A DNA stretch of 63,625 nt from Alphaproteobacteria bacterium. GTDB taxonomy: Bacteria > Pseudomonadota > Alphaproteobacteria > RF32 > CAG-239. Position 1 is the first letter of the stretch. Each line of letters begins with the position of its first letter. The notes beneath the pieces were generated by a model. The model was not told where the DNA came from. It searched no databases and saw only the letters and a program-made list of their open reading frames with translations. Location: contig JAGBLF010000002.1 in assembly GCA_017635595.1 (NCBI GenBank), positions 1 to 63,625 of the forward strand, given 5' to 3'. Made by a program: the position numbers and the translations under genes. Below are positions 8,850 through 17,968 of the stretch, in pieces.

Positions 8850-9926
8850 TTAAAGTGATTTTTCGATAATGCCGCCGCCGAGAATAATGTCATTTTGGTA
8901 TAAAACAACCGATTGTCCGGGAGCTATGGCTTTTTGAGAGGCAAAAAATCGGACTTCTATTTTATCATTTTCCAATGGTATTACTTTAACAGCCGTCGGT
9001 TGCTGTGATGAACGAATTTTGGCATCACATTCCATTGGTTCGGTTATACCGGAAATGGCAGACCAGTTTAAATTTGCGGCGATGAGGCCGGAACTTTGGC
9101 ATTCTTCTTCAAAACCGACAATAACTTCATTTTTATCTTTGTTGAAACCAAGAACATACAGCGGTCTTTCAGCAGCGATACCCATACCGCGGCGTTGACC
9201 TATGGTATAATTCCAGATGCCTTTATGCTGGCCTAAAATTTTGCCGTCACGGGTTATAAAATTGCCGATTTGCGGCTCGTTTTGCAAAATGTCATTAATA
9301 TCGCCGGAATAAAAGTCTTGGCTGTCCGGTTTTTCTGAAACGGGTAAACCGAATTCAACGGCAAGTTCGCGAACCTGTTTTTTAGTCAGGTCGCCGAGTG
9401 GCATCAAAACGTGTGCTAATTGCTGCTGATTTAAGCGATACAGAAAATAGGATTGGTCTTTTGTTTGGTCAATGCCGCGCTTTATTTCATAACGTCCGCT
9501 TTGCGTGTTAAATAAAATCTGCGAATAATGACCTGTTGCAAACTTATCAAATTCTATTCCTTGAGCTGCAGCTTCTTCAGGTAATGCATTGAATTTTACG
9601 TATGAGTTGCACATAACGCAAGGGTTAGGGGTACGACCGGCTTTGTATTCTTGCTTGAAATTTTCCAAAACCATTTGTTTGTAACGAGCAGAGCAGTCCA
9701 GTACATAATATGGGATATCTAATTTTTCACATATTTCTTTAGCTGTTTCTATATCTTGTTCTTCATGAGGTGAAAAACATGAATCGGCATGTATATCGCC
9801 ATTAAATTTGGTGCTTTTATCCCATATCGACATTGTGGCGCCGATGACTTCATGGCCTTGTTTTTTAAGCATGCAAGCGACAACAGATGAATCTACGCCG
9901 CCGCTCATTCCTACCAGAATTTTCAT
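8850..9926 (-). CDS. mnmA: tRNA-specific 2-thiouridylase MnmA
   Basis: A 358-residue enzyme that installs the 2-thio group on U34 of tRNAs for Lys, Glu and Gln, using ATP and a sulfur relay. Seen: the PP-loop GMSGGVDSSVVACML at the N-terminus, the first catalytic Cys in NPCVMCN near residue 102, KFATGHY, the tRNA-contact region RLNQQQLAHVLMPLGD, and the C-terminal beta barrel. AAAGGA precedes the ATG. A terminator separates it from ssb upstream. Confidence 0.93.
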   Translation of the reverse strand: MKILVGMSGGVDSSVVACMLKKQGHEVIGATMSIWDKSTKFNGDIHADSCFSPHEEQDIETAKEICEKLDIPYYVLDCSARYKQMVLENFKQEYKAGRTPNPCVMCNSYVKFNALPEEAAAQGIEFDKFATGHYSQILFNTQSGRYEIKRGIDQTKDQSYFLYRLNQQQLAHVLMPLGDLTKKQVRELAVEFGLPVSEKPDSQDFYSGDINDILQNEPQIGNFITRDGKILGQHKGIWNYTIGQRRGMGIAAERPLYVLGFNKDKNEVIVGFEEECQSSGLIAANLNWSAISGITEPMECDAKIRSSQQPTAVKVIPLENDKIEVRFFASQKAIAPGQSVVLYQNDIILGGGIIEKSL

Positions 9927-9944
9927 TTTGAGTCCTTTTAACAG

Positions 9945-9976
9945 AAAGAACTCCGAATCTGTATTCGAAGTTCTTT
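9945..9976 (-). terminator. terminator of ssb
   Basis: A 14-bp stem (9945-9958 with 9963-9976) and a 4-nt loop; the one imperfect position is a G-U pair only in the minus-strand RNA. T-rich sequence follows on that strand. It lies between the ssb stop and the mnmA start. Confidence 0.65.
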
Positions 9977-9994
9977 GATTAAACTTCCTAAGTC

Positions 9995-10459
9995 CTAGAA
10001 CGGAATATCATCGTCTAAATCGGAAGGTGTTGTCGCCGAACTATTATCCCAACCGGATGAAGGGGCGGCAAATACATCATTTCCGGCAGCGGCAGCCGAA
10101 TCGCCGTTACGACTGTCAAGCATAACCAAAACACTGTTGAAATTTTGCAAAACAACTTCGGTTGTGTAGCGGTCATTGCCGTTGGTATCTTTCCATGAAC
10201 GTGTTTGCAGTTGGCCCTCAATATATACTTTAGAGCCTTTGCGCAGATATCTTTCTGCCGTGTCTGCCAACGACGGATTGAAAATGACCACACGATGCCA
10301 TTCGGTTTTATCTTTGCGCTCACCGGTGTTTTTATCTTTCCACGAATCAGATGTCGCAACGCGTAAGTTTACGATTTTAGCCCCTGCCTGCGTATTGCTG
10401 ACAGTCGGATCGGCACCTAAATTACCGACCAATATAACTTTGTTAATGCTTCCAGCCAT
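9995..10459 (-). CDS. ssb: single-stranded DNA-binding protein
   Basis: A 154-residue SSB. The N-terminal OB fold (residues about 1-110) begins MAGSINKVILVGNLGADP and includes the EWHRVVIFN strand. A short Gly/Ser/Ala linker leads to the acidic C-terminal tip DLDDDIPF, which recruits replication and repair partners. It binds single-stranded DNA as a tetramer. AAAGGAT precedes the ATG, and the gene has its own terminator. Confidence 0.95.
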   Translation of the reverse strand: MAGSINKVILVGNLGADPTVSNTQAGAKIVNLRVATSDSWKDKNTGERKDKTEWHRVVIFNPSLADTAERYLRKGSKVYIEGQLQTRSWKDTNGNDRYTTEVVLQNFNSVLVMLDSRNGDSAAAAGNDVFAAPSSGWDNSSATTPSDLDDDIPF

Positions 10460-10510
10460 TATTTTTTATCCTTTATCAAATTATTCTTTTATCAACATAA
10501 CTTATTTTTG

Positions 10511-10538
10511 TAAAAGCGCAACTATAAAAAGTTGCGCT
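10511..10538 (-). terminator. terminator of the aas-like gene
   Basis: AGCGCAACT (10515-10523) pairs with AGTTGCGCT (10530-10538) around a short loop; on the minus strand the stem is followed by TTTTA. It lies 8 bases past the stop of the gene at 10547. Confidence 0.6.
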
Positions 10539-10546
10539 CCACATTT

Positions 10547-12739
10547 TTATGCCGCTTTTTCGTTATTGTTGGCTTCATTTAATTCGGCCAGCACTTCTTT
10601 TTTTAATGTAACATTGTCGGATTTACCGGTTGCGAACACAGGCAATTTATCATGGTACAAAATGATACGCGGTAAATATAATTCGGACATACCGTTATTT
10701 TTAACGTATTCATGCAACATTGATGAAGTTACCTCTTTGTTATTGGTCACCAAAACAATTTGTTCGCCTTTACTTTCATGCGGAATGGAAACAACACCGT
10801 AGTTGTAATCCGGTCCCATAGCTGATGTTGCGGCAATAACCATATCTTGTACGGCGTTTAAAGAAACCATTTCACCGCCGATTTTGGCAAAACGTTTAAT
10901 GCGATCTTTAATGGTGAAAAAGCCGATTTCATCAATATCCACAACATCACCGGTATGATACCAGCCGTTTGTCGGCGGGACCAGCACGCCCGGATTATCC
11001 GGCATGTAGTAACCAAGCATAATATTCGGACCTTTAACGCACAACTCGCCGCCGGTGGCAATACCGTCAACCGGTTCGATTCTGTACTGCATACCCGGCA
11101 ACAATTTACCGATTGAGCCGAACTTATTGAAAATACCGTTGTTGGCGGTAATAACCGGAGAACATTCTGTTGAACCGTAAGCTTCCATCATGCGGATACC
11201 GCCGTGTTCCATCCACATACTGCGGGTGTCAGGTTTAGCAGCTTCGCCGCCGGAATACATCAAGCGAACATTGTGGAAATCATACGGGTGAGCGATTTTA
11301 GCATAACCGCGCAAGAAAGTATCGGTTCCGATCATCAGGGTCGCACCGAGTTCATAAACAAGCTCTGCCACAACACGATAATGCAACGGTGAAGGGTACA
11401 GAAATAATTTTGTTCCTTCAAACAGCGGAAACAATGTACCGACCGTCAAGCCAAAGCTATGGAACATCGGCAGTGCGTTAAACAGTAAGTCTTTATAAGT
11501 GATTGTTTGAATGGCCGATAATTGATTAACATTGGCAATAATGTTGGCATGGCTCAACAGGACGGCTTTAGGGGTACCTTCCGAGCCGGAAGTAAATAAA
11601 ATAACAGCCTTTTTGTTACCGCCTTTCGGATGTGGAACGTGCTTAACCTTATAATTCAACAACGCGCTTATTTTTGTGAAAACAGACATTTTCTTGGCGA
11701 TATCCTCAAGGTACACGACTTTATAGCCGGCCTGTTCGATTTCTTCAACAACATTCTCCATTTTACCTTTAATAATAAAGGTCTTGGATGTAATAATCGT
11801 TTTCAATTGTGCGGTATTGCACATGGACAGCATATTTTTGACACCGACGGAAAAATTTATCATAACCGGAGTGCGTTCATAAGCCGACAAACCGAAGAAA
11901 GCACAAATTGTTGCGATGGCATTCGGTAATAATACACCAACATTTTCGCCCGGTGCAGTAAATTTGTTAAAACACTTACCTAAAGCAAAGGAGGCAACGA
12001 TAATATCTTTGTATGATTTTTGTTTTCGGTTAATATCTTCGATAATCCGCGGGCGTTTTAAAAACCAACCTGATTTTGAATACACTTTTGCCGTCTTCAT
12101 TAACTGGGCAAACAGCGAAATTTCAGAATCATAATTAATTTTGAAGCCCATTTCACGCAAAATCATGTAAACTTCGTTACTGATATGGTCACGTTGTCGA
12201 CGTAAATCATCCTTTAATTTGAAACTGCGCGGCGCACCTACGTAAATACGCATTTTAGGTAGCGGACGGTGCGGCAGTTTGCCTTTTGTTTTAGAAAAAT
12301 AACCGTATTGCGGACCATCAATCCATACCGGAATGAGCGGTGCTTTCGATTTATCGGCAACCAAGCCCGGTGCTTCGTAAATCTTCATCAGACCGCCATC
12401 TTCAGTAATGCGGCCTTCGGCAAAAATAACAACCAAACGACCTTCATCTACCTTGGCAATCAATTTTTTAATATCGCCCGGTTCAATCGGATTAAACGGA
12501 ATAACATCGGCGCGTTGCATCAAAAAACTTATCCAGTGACGGCGATACAGGTGGCCGTTTAAGGCAAAAACCGGATTACCCGGCAAAAATGCAAATAACA
12601 AAATAGGATCTAAATATGATACGTGATTGACAACATATACACCTTTTTTAGGCAATTTGTTGATATCAAAATCAAAAATGCACTTAGCCTTCATCAATTT
12701 TAATATCATTCTTAAACAAAGTCTGACAAACTCTTTCAC
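10547..12739 (-). CDS. aas: Aas-like lysophospholipid acyltransferase/acyl-ACP synthetase
   Basis: A 730-residue two-domain enzyme. The N-terminal PlsC acyltransferase domain has NHVSYLDP (H39-x4-D44) and the substrate motif AEGR. The C-terminal adenylate-forming domain has ILFTSGSEGTPKAV near residue 379, a YGSTECSP motif, a WYHTGD motif and a late catalytic Lys (ATGKSDN). Aas re-acylates lysophosphatidylethanolamine at the inner membrane using fatty acids it activates. GTG at 12739 is chosen because AAGGA lies 7 bases upstream; ATGs further out would add 12 or 31 residues without a site. It is a paralogue of the fusion protein at 25012-28392 and lacks that protein's transporter domain. It is divergent from FadL 1, which could supply fatty acids. 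Confidence 0.88.
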   Translation of the reverse strand: MKEFVRLCLRMILKLMKAKCIFDFDINKLPKKGVYVVNHVSYLDPILLFAFLPGNPVFALNGHLYRRHWISFLMQRADVIPFNPIEPGDIKKLIAKVDEGRLVVIFAEGRITEDGGLMKIYEAPGLVADKSKAPLIPVWIDGPQYGYFSKTKGKLPHRPLPKMRIYVGAPRSFKLKDDLRRQRDHISNEVYMILREMGFKINYDSEISLFAQLMKTAKVYSKSGWFLKRPRIIEDINRKQKSYKDIIVASFALGKCFNKFTAPGENVGVLLPNAIATICAFFGLSAYERTPVMINFSVGVKNMLSMCNTAQLKTIITSKTFIIKGKMENVVEEIEQAGYKVVYLEDIAKKMSVFTKISALLNYKVKHVPHPKGGNKKAVILFTSGSEGTPKAVLLSHANIIANVNQLSAIQTITYKDLLFNALPMFHSFGLTVGTLFPLFEGTKLFLYPSPLHYRVVAELVYELGATLMIGTDTFLRGYAKIAHPYDFHNVRLMYSGGEAAKPDTRSMWMEHGGIRMMEAYGSTECSPVITANNGIFNKFGSIGKLLPGMQYRIEPVDGIATGGELCVKGPNIMLGYYMPDNPGVLVPPTNGWYHTGDVVDIDEIGFFTIKDRIKRFAKIGGEMVSLNAVQDMVIAATSAMGPDYNYGVVSIPHESKGEQIVLVTNNKEVTSSMLHEYVKNNGMSELYLPRIILYHDKLPVFATGKSDNVTLKKEVLAELNEANNNEKAA

Positions 12740-12930
12740 AAGGGTATCCTTTCCGTAGTTACTCCATAGATACATAGTTATGTTTATAGCATACTCAAAT
12801 GTTTTGTAAAGTAAAAACATCGAAGTAGTCACAATACAAAGGTTTTAGGTTAATGTATTGTTTTTGCGTTTAAAATGTGCAAAAATAAGACGTTATAAAC
12901 AAAGAATAAGGTAAAATGTGTTAAAAGTGC

Positions 12931-12959
12931 TTGCCAAAGTAAATATTCTGTTCTATAAG
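12931..12959 (+). promoter_or_regulatory. promoter of FadL 1
   Basis: TTGCCA (12931-12936), a 17-base spacer, and TATAAG (12954-12959). It gives a leader of about 60 bases. The rest of the 288-base gap to the divergent aas gene is AT-rich with no gene. Confidence 0.55.
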
Positions 12960-12970
12960 TTTCTCTCGGG

Positions 12971-12996
12971 TAACTATTGGAAAATTCAAATAGTTA
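12971..12996 (+). promoter_or_regulatory. hairpin in the FadL 1 leader
   Basis: TAACTATT (12971-12978) and AATAGTTA (12989-12996) form an 8-bp inverted repeat in the untranslated leader, 30 bases ahead of the start codon. It may be an operator or an RNA stem. No equivalent was seen ahead of FadL 2. Confidence 0.4.
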
Positions 12997-13027
12997 ACGA
13001 TGGTTTAACAATTAAATAGGACTTTAC

Positions 13028-14272
13028 ATGAAGAACGTTTTGACTATAACGACTGCCTTAAGCATGATTTTGATGTCTGCTGATGTAATGGCAGCCGGTT
13101 TCCACTTGAGAGAGCAATCTGCGGCCGCTCAAGGTAACGCTTATGCAGGCGCAACCGCCGGTGCAGAAGATAATTCATACACATACTACAACGTTGCCGG
13201 TTTAACCCGGCATAAAGGTACTTCTTTTACGGGCGGTGCGACATATATTGCACCGAAAGCAACGGCTAAAAAAGTGCGTGGTGAAGACGGTAACAGAGAT
13301 GCTGATGTCCACAACGTTGTTCATGCAGCGATTTCTCCTAATTTTACGATTTCACATCAAGTTAATGAAAAGTGGTTTATCGGTTTTGCAGGCAACAGTC
13401 CGTTCGGTATGATAACGAAATATGATAAAGAATGGGTGGGCGGTGATCATGGTATTACTTCAGATGTTAAAACCGCAACTTTCACCCCGATGACAGCTTA
13501 TAAAGTAACTGACAAATTTTCTATCGGTGCCGGTGTGCAAATTCAATATTTGTGGGCGCATTTAACAAGCTCTAATAAAAATTTAGGCGTTAAGCATATT
13601 GCAACGGATGGTGATGCGCTGGATTTAGGCTACCAGTTAGGTGCATTATACGAATTTAACGATGCAACGCGTGTCGGTATCGGTTATCGCAGTAAGATTA
13701 ATCATAAAGTCAAAGGGGATATGTCTGCATCAAAGACAAATATTCCTCAGATTGACGGTTTATTAAATCAGGATATTTCCGTACGTTTGACGACGCCGGC
13801 CATGTTCTCAATGGGTGCATACCATGATATTAATGATCGTTGGTCGGTTATGGCTGAATACCAGCGTGTTTTTTGGAGCTCTTTCAAACACTTGAACTTT
13901 GTCAGCAAAGATGGCGGCTATATGATTTCTCAGGTTAATGAACACTGGCGTGATACAAACTTTTTTGCCGTCGGTACCAGCTATATGCTTGATGAACAAT
14001 GGAAATTGCGTTTAGGCTTGGGTTATGACCAAAGTGCCGTACGTTATCGTCACAGAACGCCGCGTATTCCGGACAGTGATCGTGTATGGTATACCATTGG
14101 TTTGGGATATCAATATAACGCCAAATTGGCCTTTAATGTAGGTTATACCTATATTCAGGCGCATAAAGCCAGTTTGAACACTAAATTAACACAAAATTCG
14201 GGTAAAAACGTTACTGCGGAATATGATAACTCTATTCAAGCTTTAGCATTCGGATTTACCTACAATTTCTAA
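13028..14272 (+). CDS. FadL/OmpP1-family outer-membrane transporter 1
   Basis: A 414-residue outer-membrane beta barrel of the FadL family, which takes up long-chain fatty acids and other hydrophobic compounds. After a signal peptide ending AAG, the plug (N-terminal hatch) is clear: FHLREQSAAAQGNAYAG and NVAGLTR, the form of the FadL NPA region. Fourteen or so amphipathic strands follow, ending in the outer-membrane signature FGFTYNF with a terminal Phe. The start is ATG with AGGA 8 bases upstream. A second FadL paralogue lies at 39965-41209; the two share motifs such as RIPDSDR/RIPDTDR. Confidence 0.9.
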   Translation: MKNVLTITTALSMILMSADVMAAGFHLREQSAAAQGNAYAGATAGAEDNSYTYYNVAGLTRHKGTSFTGGATYIAPKATAKKVRGEDGNRDADVHNVVHAAISPNFTISHQVNEKWFIGFAGNSPFGMITKYDKEWVGGDHGITSDVKTATFTPMTAYKVTDKFSIGAGVQIQYLWAHLTSSNKNLGVKHIATDGDALDLGYQLGALYEFNDATRVGIGYRSKINHKVKGDMSASKTNIPQIDGLLNQDISVRLTTPAMFSMGAYHDINDRWSVMAEYQRVFWSSFKHLNFVSKDGGYMISQVNEHWRDTNFFAVGTSYMLDEQWKLRLGLGYDQSAVRYRHRTPRIPDSDRVWYTIGLGYQYNAKLAFNVGYTYIQAHKASLNTKLTQNSGKNVTAEYDNSIQALAFGFTYNF

Positions 14273-14290
14273 AAGTGTAAATTTTGAACA

Positions 14291-14331
14291 AAAGGAATCC
14301 CCCGTTGCCTGCGGCAACGGGGGATTCCTTT
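14291..14331. terminator. strong bidirectional hairpin terminator
   Basis: A perfect 19-bp stem (14291-14309 with 14313-14331) with a 3-nt loop, GC-rich in the middle, flanked by AAA and TTT. It lies between convergent fadL 1 and the DUF2207 gene and can end both transcripts. Confidence 0.8.
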
Positions 14332-14351
14332 CATCCAGAATTTCGAATCGA

Positions 14352-16475
14352 TTAAATAATACCGATGAGCAGCTGTTTGATACTTTCCGCCGTATCAAGC
14401 TGATAGTAATTTTTATTTGAAACATTTTGCGGATAATACTCCGTAATATTCAAAGCAAAAATATTAGCCTGCTGATTCAAAAAGTCTTTGCTTAAATTAA
14501 TGGTATCGGCATTTCCGGTCAGATATTCTTTATAGTTTTTAATTGTTTCCTGAGCATCTTTTAAAAAGTCATTATGTTTGTCGAACAAATGTGTAAACAT
14601 AAAGATAACCACTACAGAGGCCAAGGTAATCAGACTGGTAAGACCACCGATGTAAATACTGCTGAATAACCAAATTAACGCAATAGCCGACAGCGCAAAT
14701 ATTTTAACCGGTACGGTGGTATACCAGTGTTTGAATTTGTGACGGATAATCCATACATAAAATCCGTACAGCAGAGTTGTTGTCAACAATATGATCATGG
14801 TTTGAGCTATATTAATACTTGTTAATGCAATATAAATTTCAGTTGCCAACAACATCGCGCAGCTGAATAAAATATAACCTATATTATGAATCAGACGATA
14901 TTTACGTATTTGCTTATTGATTCCGCGCTCAAGGATGCGTTTGGCCTTTTTAAACAAGGCATTATTGATGTTATTGATTTCAACGGATACGTTCTTTTTA
15001 GCAAATATAACTTTGAGCGCTTTCTTTTCTGAACTTGTCAACTTTGTATTGTCGGTTTGATTTTTTTCTATAAATATCCGATTATTGTCGTTTTTTATGT
15101 CGATGGCGTTTTTACGGTATAATTCCAATAATTGAGCAACAAAAGCCATTCTGTCATATTTACCTATCAGAATATTACGCATCAACGCACCGTTATATGA
15201 AGGGGCAAACTTGTTCTTTTTGCGATCATGCTTTAAGCCGATTAACGACAGAATAAATGAAATTAAAATAGTCAGAAAACCGAGAGTTGCGTAAAAAATC
15301 GCTCCCCAATCCGCTAAGAACAGATTAAATGATTTATCAAAATCTTTGATGAATACATTTTTATCCAGTAGCGCCATTACATTCATATTTTCACCGTTAA
15401 ACAACGGGGTGCGGTTTGAAAAGGCGATGACGTTTCCGGCTAAACTATAGGCATTAGTGCGGAAAGCCGTATATTGATCGCCGCGTCCGACAAGCACACC
15501 GGCTTTTTTGAAGGTATGCCCGTCCGGGATTGAAACAATAACATTAGCCGAGGTTATAAAAGCATTCAGCGGACGTCCGGTGATATTCCAATCCATCAGG
15601 TAATTATTATCCATTCGTATCAGTTTATTGTTGATAAAGTAACTGAATTTGTAAGTGTAAACACCCGGTTCGAGTTTTTGGTTATACTTAGGCTTGATAA
15701 CAATATCTCTACCGATTTCTTCGGTTATATAAGGTACTTTGGTTTTATTAACCGTTACTTTTTCAAGTATTAGTTCAATTCTGTGGCCGCTTGTACTATA
15801 TTTCGGAAAAACACGTCTGAGACCGTGGGCAAACTTTTGACTGTTGGCGACAATGGTTATCGTGTCTTCCACTTTAATATATCCATTGGCTTGAATATCG
15901 ATATAACTTAAAAAGTAAGGAATATGCTCGCGTGCAGGGGCCAAGATTTTGCGGCCGCTCGGTAATGACAGACTGACTGTCGGAATATCCGGTTGGACGA
16001 CAACGGTTTCTTCTTTTTTAGCAAGAGTGAAAAAGCGAGTTGCCGTATTTGCGGCATTCTGCTCATTTTCATCGGCAACGGCATCGGGGGTGTTTTCGGC
16101 CACTTCTTCACTTTGATGCAGGGCTTCAACTGCTTTTTCATACATTTGCTGGAACAACGGTTTTTTATCGTGCATTTCTTTTTCGTATTGCTCTTGGGTT
16201 TTGATGATATCAATACCCATGGCATTATTCCAGTCTATATTATCGGCCATAGGTGTCGAAGCTACTTCCTCAAATCTTTTCTTGAAAAATTTGCGCACTT
16301 CTTCCTGATTATTCGGGTTAGGAAGTCCGGACGGCCGTTTATTAACGTTTTTCTGTGTTTCTTTGCTTTTTTGCACCATTTCCACCGGTCCCGTAATCGG
16401 CTGAATGTCGGCAAAACAGTTAGTTGCATTAGTAAAAAAGGTTATGAAACAAATTGTAAGAAAAATTTTATGCAT
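14352..16475 (-). CDS. DUF2207 membrane protein
   Basis: A 707-residue membrane protein. A signal peptide (MHKIFLTICFITFFTNATNC) leads into a polar, Lys/Glu-rich stretch, then an extracytoplasmic beta-rich DUF2207 domain around residues 185-385 (DIQANGYIKVEDTITIVANS, FAHGLRRVFP). A first membrane helix lies near residues 390-412, a cytoplasmic charged region follows, then further helices around 520-620. DUF2207 proteins are widespread and uncharacterised; they are often annotated as predicted membrane proteins of Bacteria. AAGGA precedes the ATG. No operon partner. Confidence 0.8.
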   Translation of the reverse strand: MHKIFLTICFITFFTNATNCFADIQPITGPVEMVQKSKETQKNVNKRPSGLPNPNNQEEVRKFFKKRFEEVASTPMADNIDWNNAMGIDIIKTQEQYEKEMHDKKPLFQQMYEKAVEALHQSEEVAENTPDAVADENEQNAANTATRFFTLAKKEETVVVQPDIPTVSLSLPSGRKILAPAREHIPYFLSYIDIQANGYIKVEDTITIVANSQKFAHGLRRVFPKYSTSGHRIELILEKVTVNKTKVPYITEEIGRDIVIKPKYNQKLEPGVYTYKFSYFINNKLIRMDNNYLMDWNITGRPLNAFITSANVIVSIPDGHTFKKAGVLVGRGDQYTAFRTNAYSLAGNVIAFSNRTPLFNGENMNVMALLDKNVFIKDFDKSFNLFLADWGAIFYATLGFLTILISFILSLIGLKHDRKKNKFAPSYNGALMRNILIGKYDRMAFVAQLLELYRKNAIDIKNDNNRIFIEKNQTDNTKLTSSEKKALKVIFAKKNVSVEINNINNALFKKAKRILERGINKQIRKYRLIHNIGYILFSCAMLLATEIYIALTSINIAQTMIILLTTTLLYGFYVWIIRHKFKHWYTTVPVKIFALSAIALIWLFSSIYIGGLTSLITLASVVVIFMFTHLFDKHNDFLKDAQETIKNYKEYLTGNADTINLSKDFLNQQANIFALNITEYYPQNVSNKNYYQLDTAESIKQLLIGII

Positions 16476-16562
16476 AAAAACGTTCCTTGTATTTACGAAT
16501 GAATTATATTTTGTTAGTAATATAACAAATAAAAATTAAAAAAGGAATAAGGAGATATCGTT

Positions 16563-17288
16563 ATGAGCAGAAAAATTGCAGCAATTATTTTGGGTGCCGG
16601 TAAGGGTACACGTATGAAATCCGATAAACCTAAGGTGTTAATGCCGGTTTGCGGCAAGCCGATGGTCCGTCATATTATAGATACATTAGAGAAGGTTCCT
16701 GTGGATGAAATAGTGACTGTTATTTCACCGGACGGGCAAGAAGTTGCCAAAACCGTCGCACCGTATAAAACATGTGTTCAGGAACAGCAACTCGGAACGG
16801 GCCATGCGGTTAATTGTGCCAAAGATTTATTGCAAGGTTTTGACGGTGTTGTTTTGGTTGTGTTCGGTGATACGCCGCTGATTAGCGAAAAAACTTTCCA
16901 GTTGATAGCTTCTAAGGCCGAAGAAGGATATGCCGTTGTTGTTTTGGGCTTTAAACCGCAAGATCCGGCCAGATACGGACGCTTGATTATGAAAAATAAC
17001 GAATTAGATAGAATCGTAGAATTTAAGGATGCCAATGAGGTAGAAAAAGCCGTTAATTTCTGCAATTCCGGTGTGATGGCGTTTGACGGCAGATATTTGT
17101 TCGATATTTTATCGAAAATCGGCAATAACAATGCCGCCGGTGAATTCTATTTGACCGATGCCGTGGAAACCGCCCAGAAAATGGGACTGAAATGCACGGC
17201 AATAGAAGGAAATCCGGAAGAAGTTGCCAGTGCGAATACTTTGGAAGAACTGGCTCAGTTGGAAACCTACTATAAAAAGGCAAATTAA
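16563..17288 (+). CDS. glmU: single-domain GlmU-type uridylyltransferase
   Basis: A 241-residue nucleotidyltransferase matching only the N-terminal half of GlmU (usually about 450 residues). Seen: the UTP-binding LGAGKGTRMKSDKPKVLMP at residue 10, EQQLGTGHAV near 75, VVFGDTPLI (metal-binding Asp) near 99, NSGVMAF near 165, and EFYLTD near 196. It should make UDP-GlcNAc from GlcNAc-1-phosphate. The left-handed beta-helix acetyltransferase domain is absent: the gene stops just after the linker helix and the next gene starts in the overlapping TAATG, so GlcN-1-P acetylation must be done elsewhere, or the true substrate differs. Confidence 0.8.
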   Translation: MSRKIAAIILGAGKGTRMKSDKPKVLMPVCGKPMVRHIIDTLEKVPVDEIVTVISPDGQEVAKTVAPYKTCVQEQQLGTGHAVNCAKDLLQGFDGVVLVVFGDTPLISEKTFQLIASKAEEGYAVVVLGFKPQDPARYGRLIMKNNELDRIVEFKDANEVEKAVNFCNSGVMAFDGRYLFDILSKIGNNNAAGEFYLTDAVETAQKMGLKCTAIEGNPEEVASANTLEELAQLETYYKKAN

Positions 17289-17968
17289 TGGAAAAATTTT
17301 TTAAGCTTTTGTATTACTATTGCCTCGGGCTGTTTGTGGCGTTTATCGCTTATATGACAATTGTCATGTATATATCGCCGCGACAAGATGCCGAAAAACG
17401 CGGATTTATTCCGTGTACCGAAGAATTAGTACAAAATCTTACCGGCTGTGAAACCGGAAAACTCGGCTGTGCTTTTGGGTTTTTGTGGAATGATATGAAA
17501 TGCAATGTCAGTGTTGTGCTTAACGGTTTGGGCGCGTGGACAAAAGGCCAACAGCCAACCCCTTGGGCTAATTATTTGTTTAAACCGGTAACCGAAGCCG
17601 AACAAGAAGGTATTTATTTCGGATCTGCTGACGGCAGTGCCTTAACGGAAGATTTTATTGAACTTAAAAAACAAGAACTGGAAGAAGCTAAACAGCGAAA
17701 TGTTGAATTAGATGAAACCGTATTGCGCGATTATCCGGAAATTAAGGACAGAAAAGCTCCCGAAAATATCGATTTGCCGGATGATGTCGAAGTGACCGGT
17801 TACAGCGCTGATATTGGCGATGAGGTTCTTATCGACAGCTTGTCGGCTTCAGCCGCAATGACGGATACCGTAAGTGAGCAGTCACAAACGGTTACAGATA
17901 CACTCGAAAATATAAAAAATGATACCGATGAAAAAATAAAAGAGGAAAAAGATGAAAATGAAAAATAA
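17288..17968 (+). CDS. unrecognised single-pass membrane protein
   Basis: A 226-residue protein with one N-terminal membrane helix (YYYCLGLFVAFIAYMTIVMYI) and a region with four Cys (PCTEELVQNLTGCETGKLGC and MKC) that could form disulfides outside the membrane. The remainder is acidic, helical and probably disordered, ending in a Glu/Lys-rich tail. No family recognised. It overlaps glmU by one base and pepF by 17 bases, so the three are one operon. Confidence 0.7.
   Translation: MEKFFKLLYYYCLGLFVAFIAYMTIVMYISPRQDAEKRGFIPCTEELVQNLTGCETGKLGCAFGFLWNDMKCNVSVVLNGLGAWTKGQQPTPWANYLFKPVTEAEQEGIYFGSADGSALTEDFIELKKQELEEAKQRNVELDETVLRDYPEIKDRKAPENIDLPDDVEVTGYSADIGDEVLIDSLSASAAMTDTVSEQSQTVTDTLENIKNDTDEKIKEEKDENEK

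Noticed and set aside
10176..10802. 208-codon plus-strand frame over ssb and the end of aas
   Set aside because: Covers two firmly identified genes on the other strand and the terminator between them.
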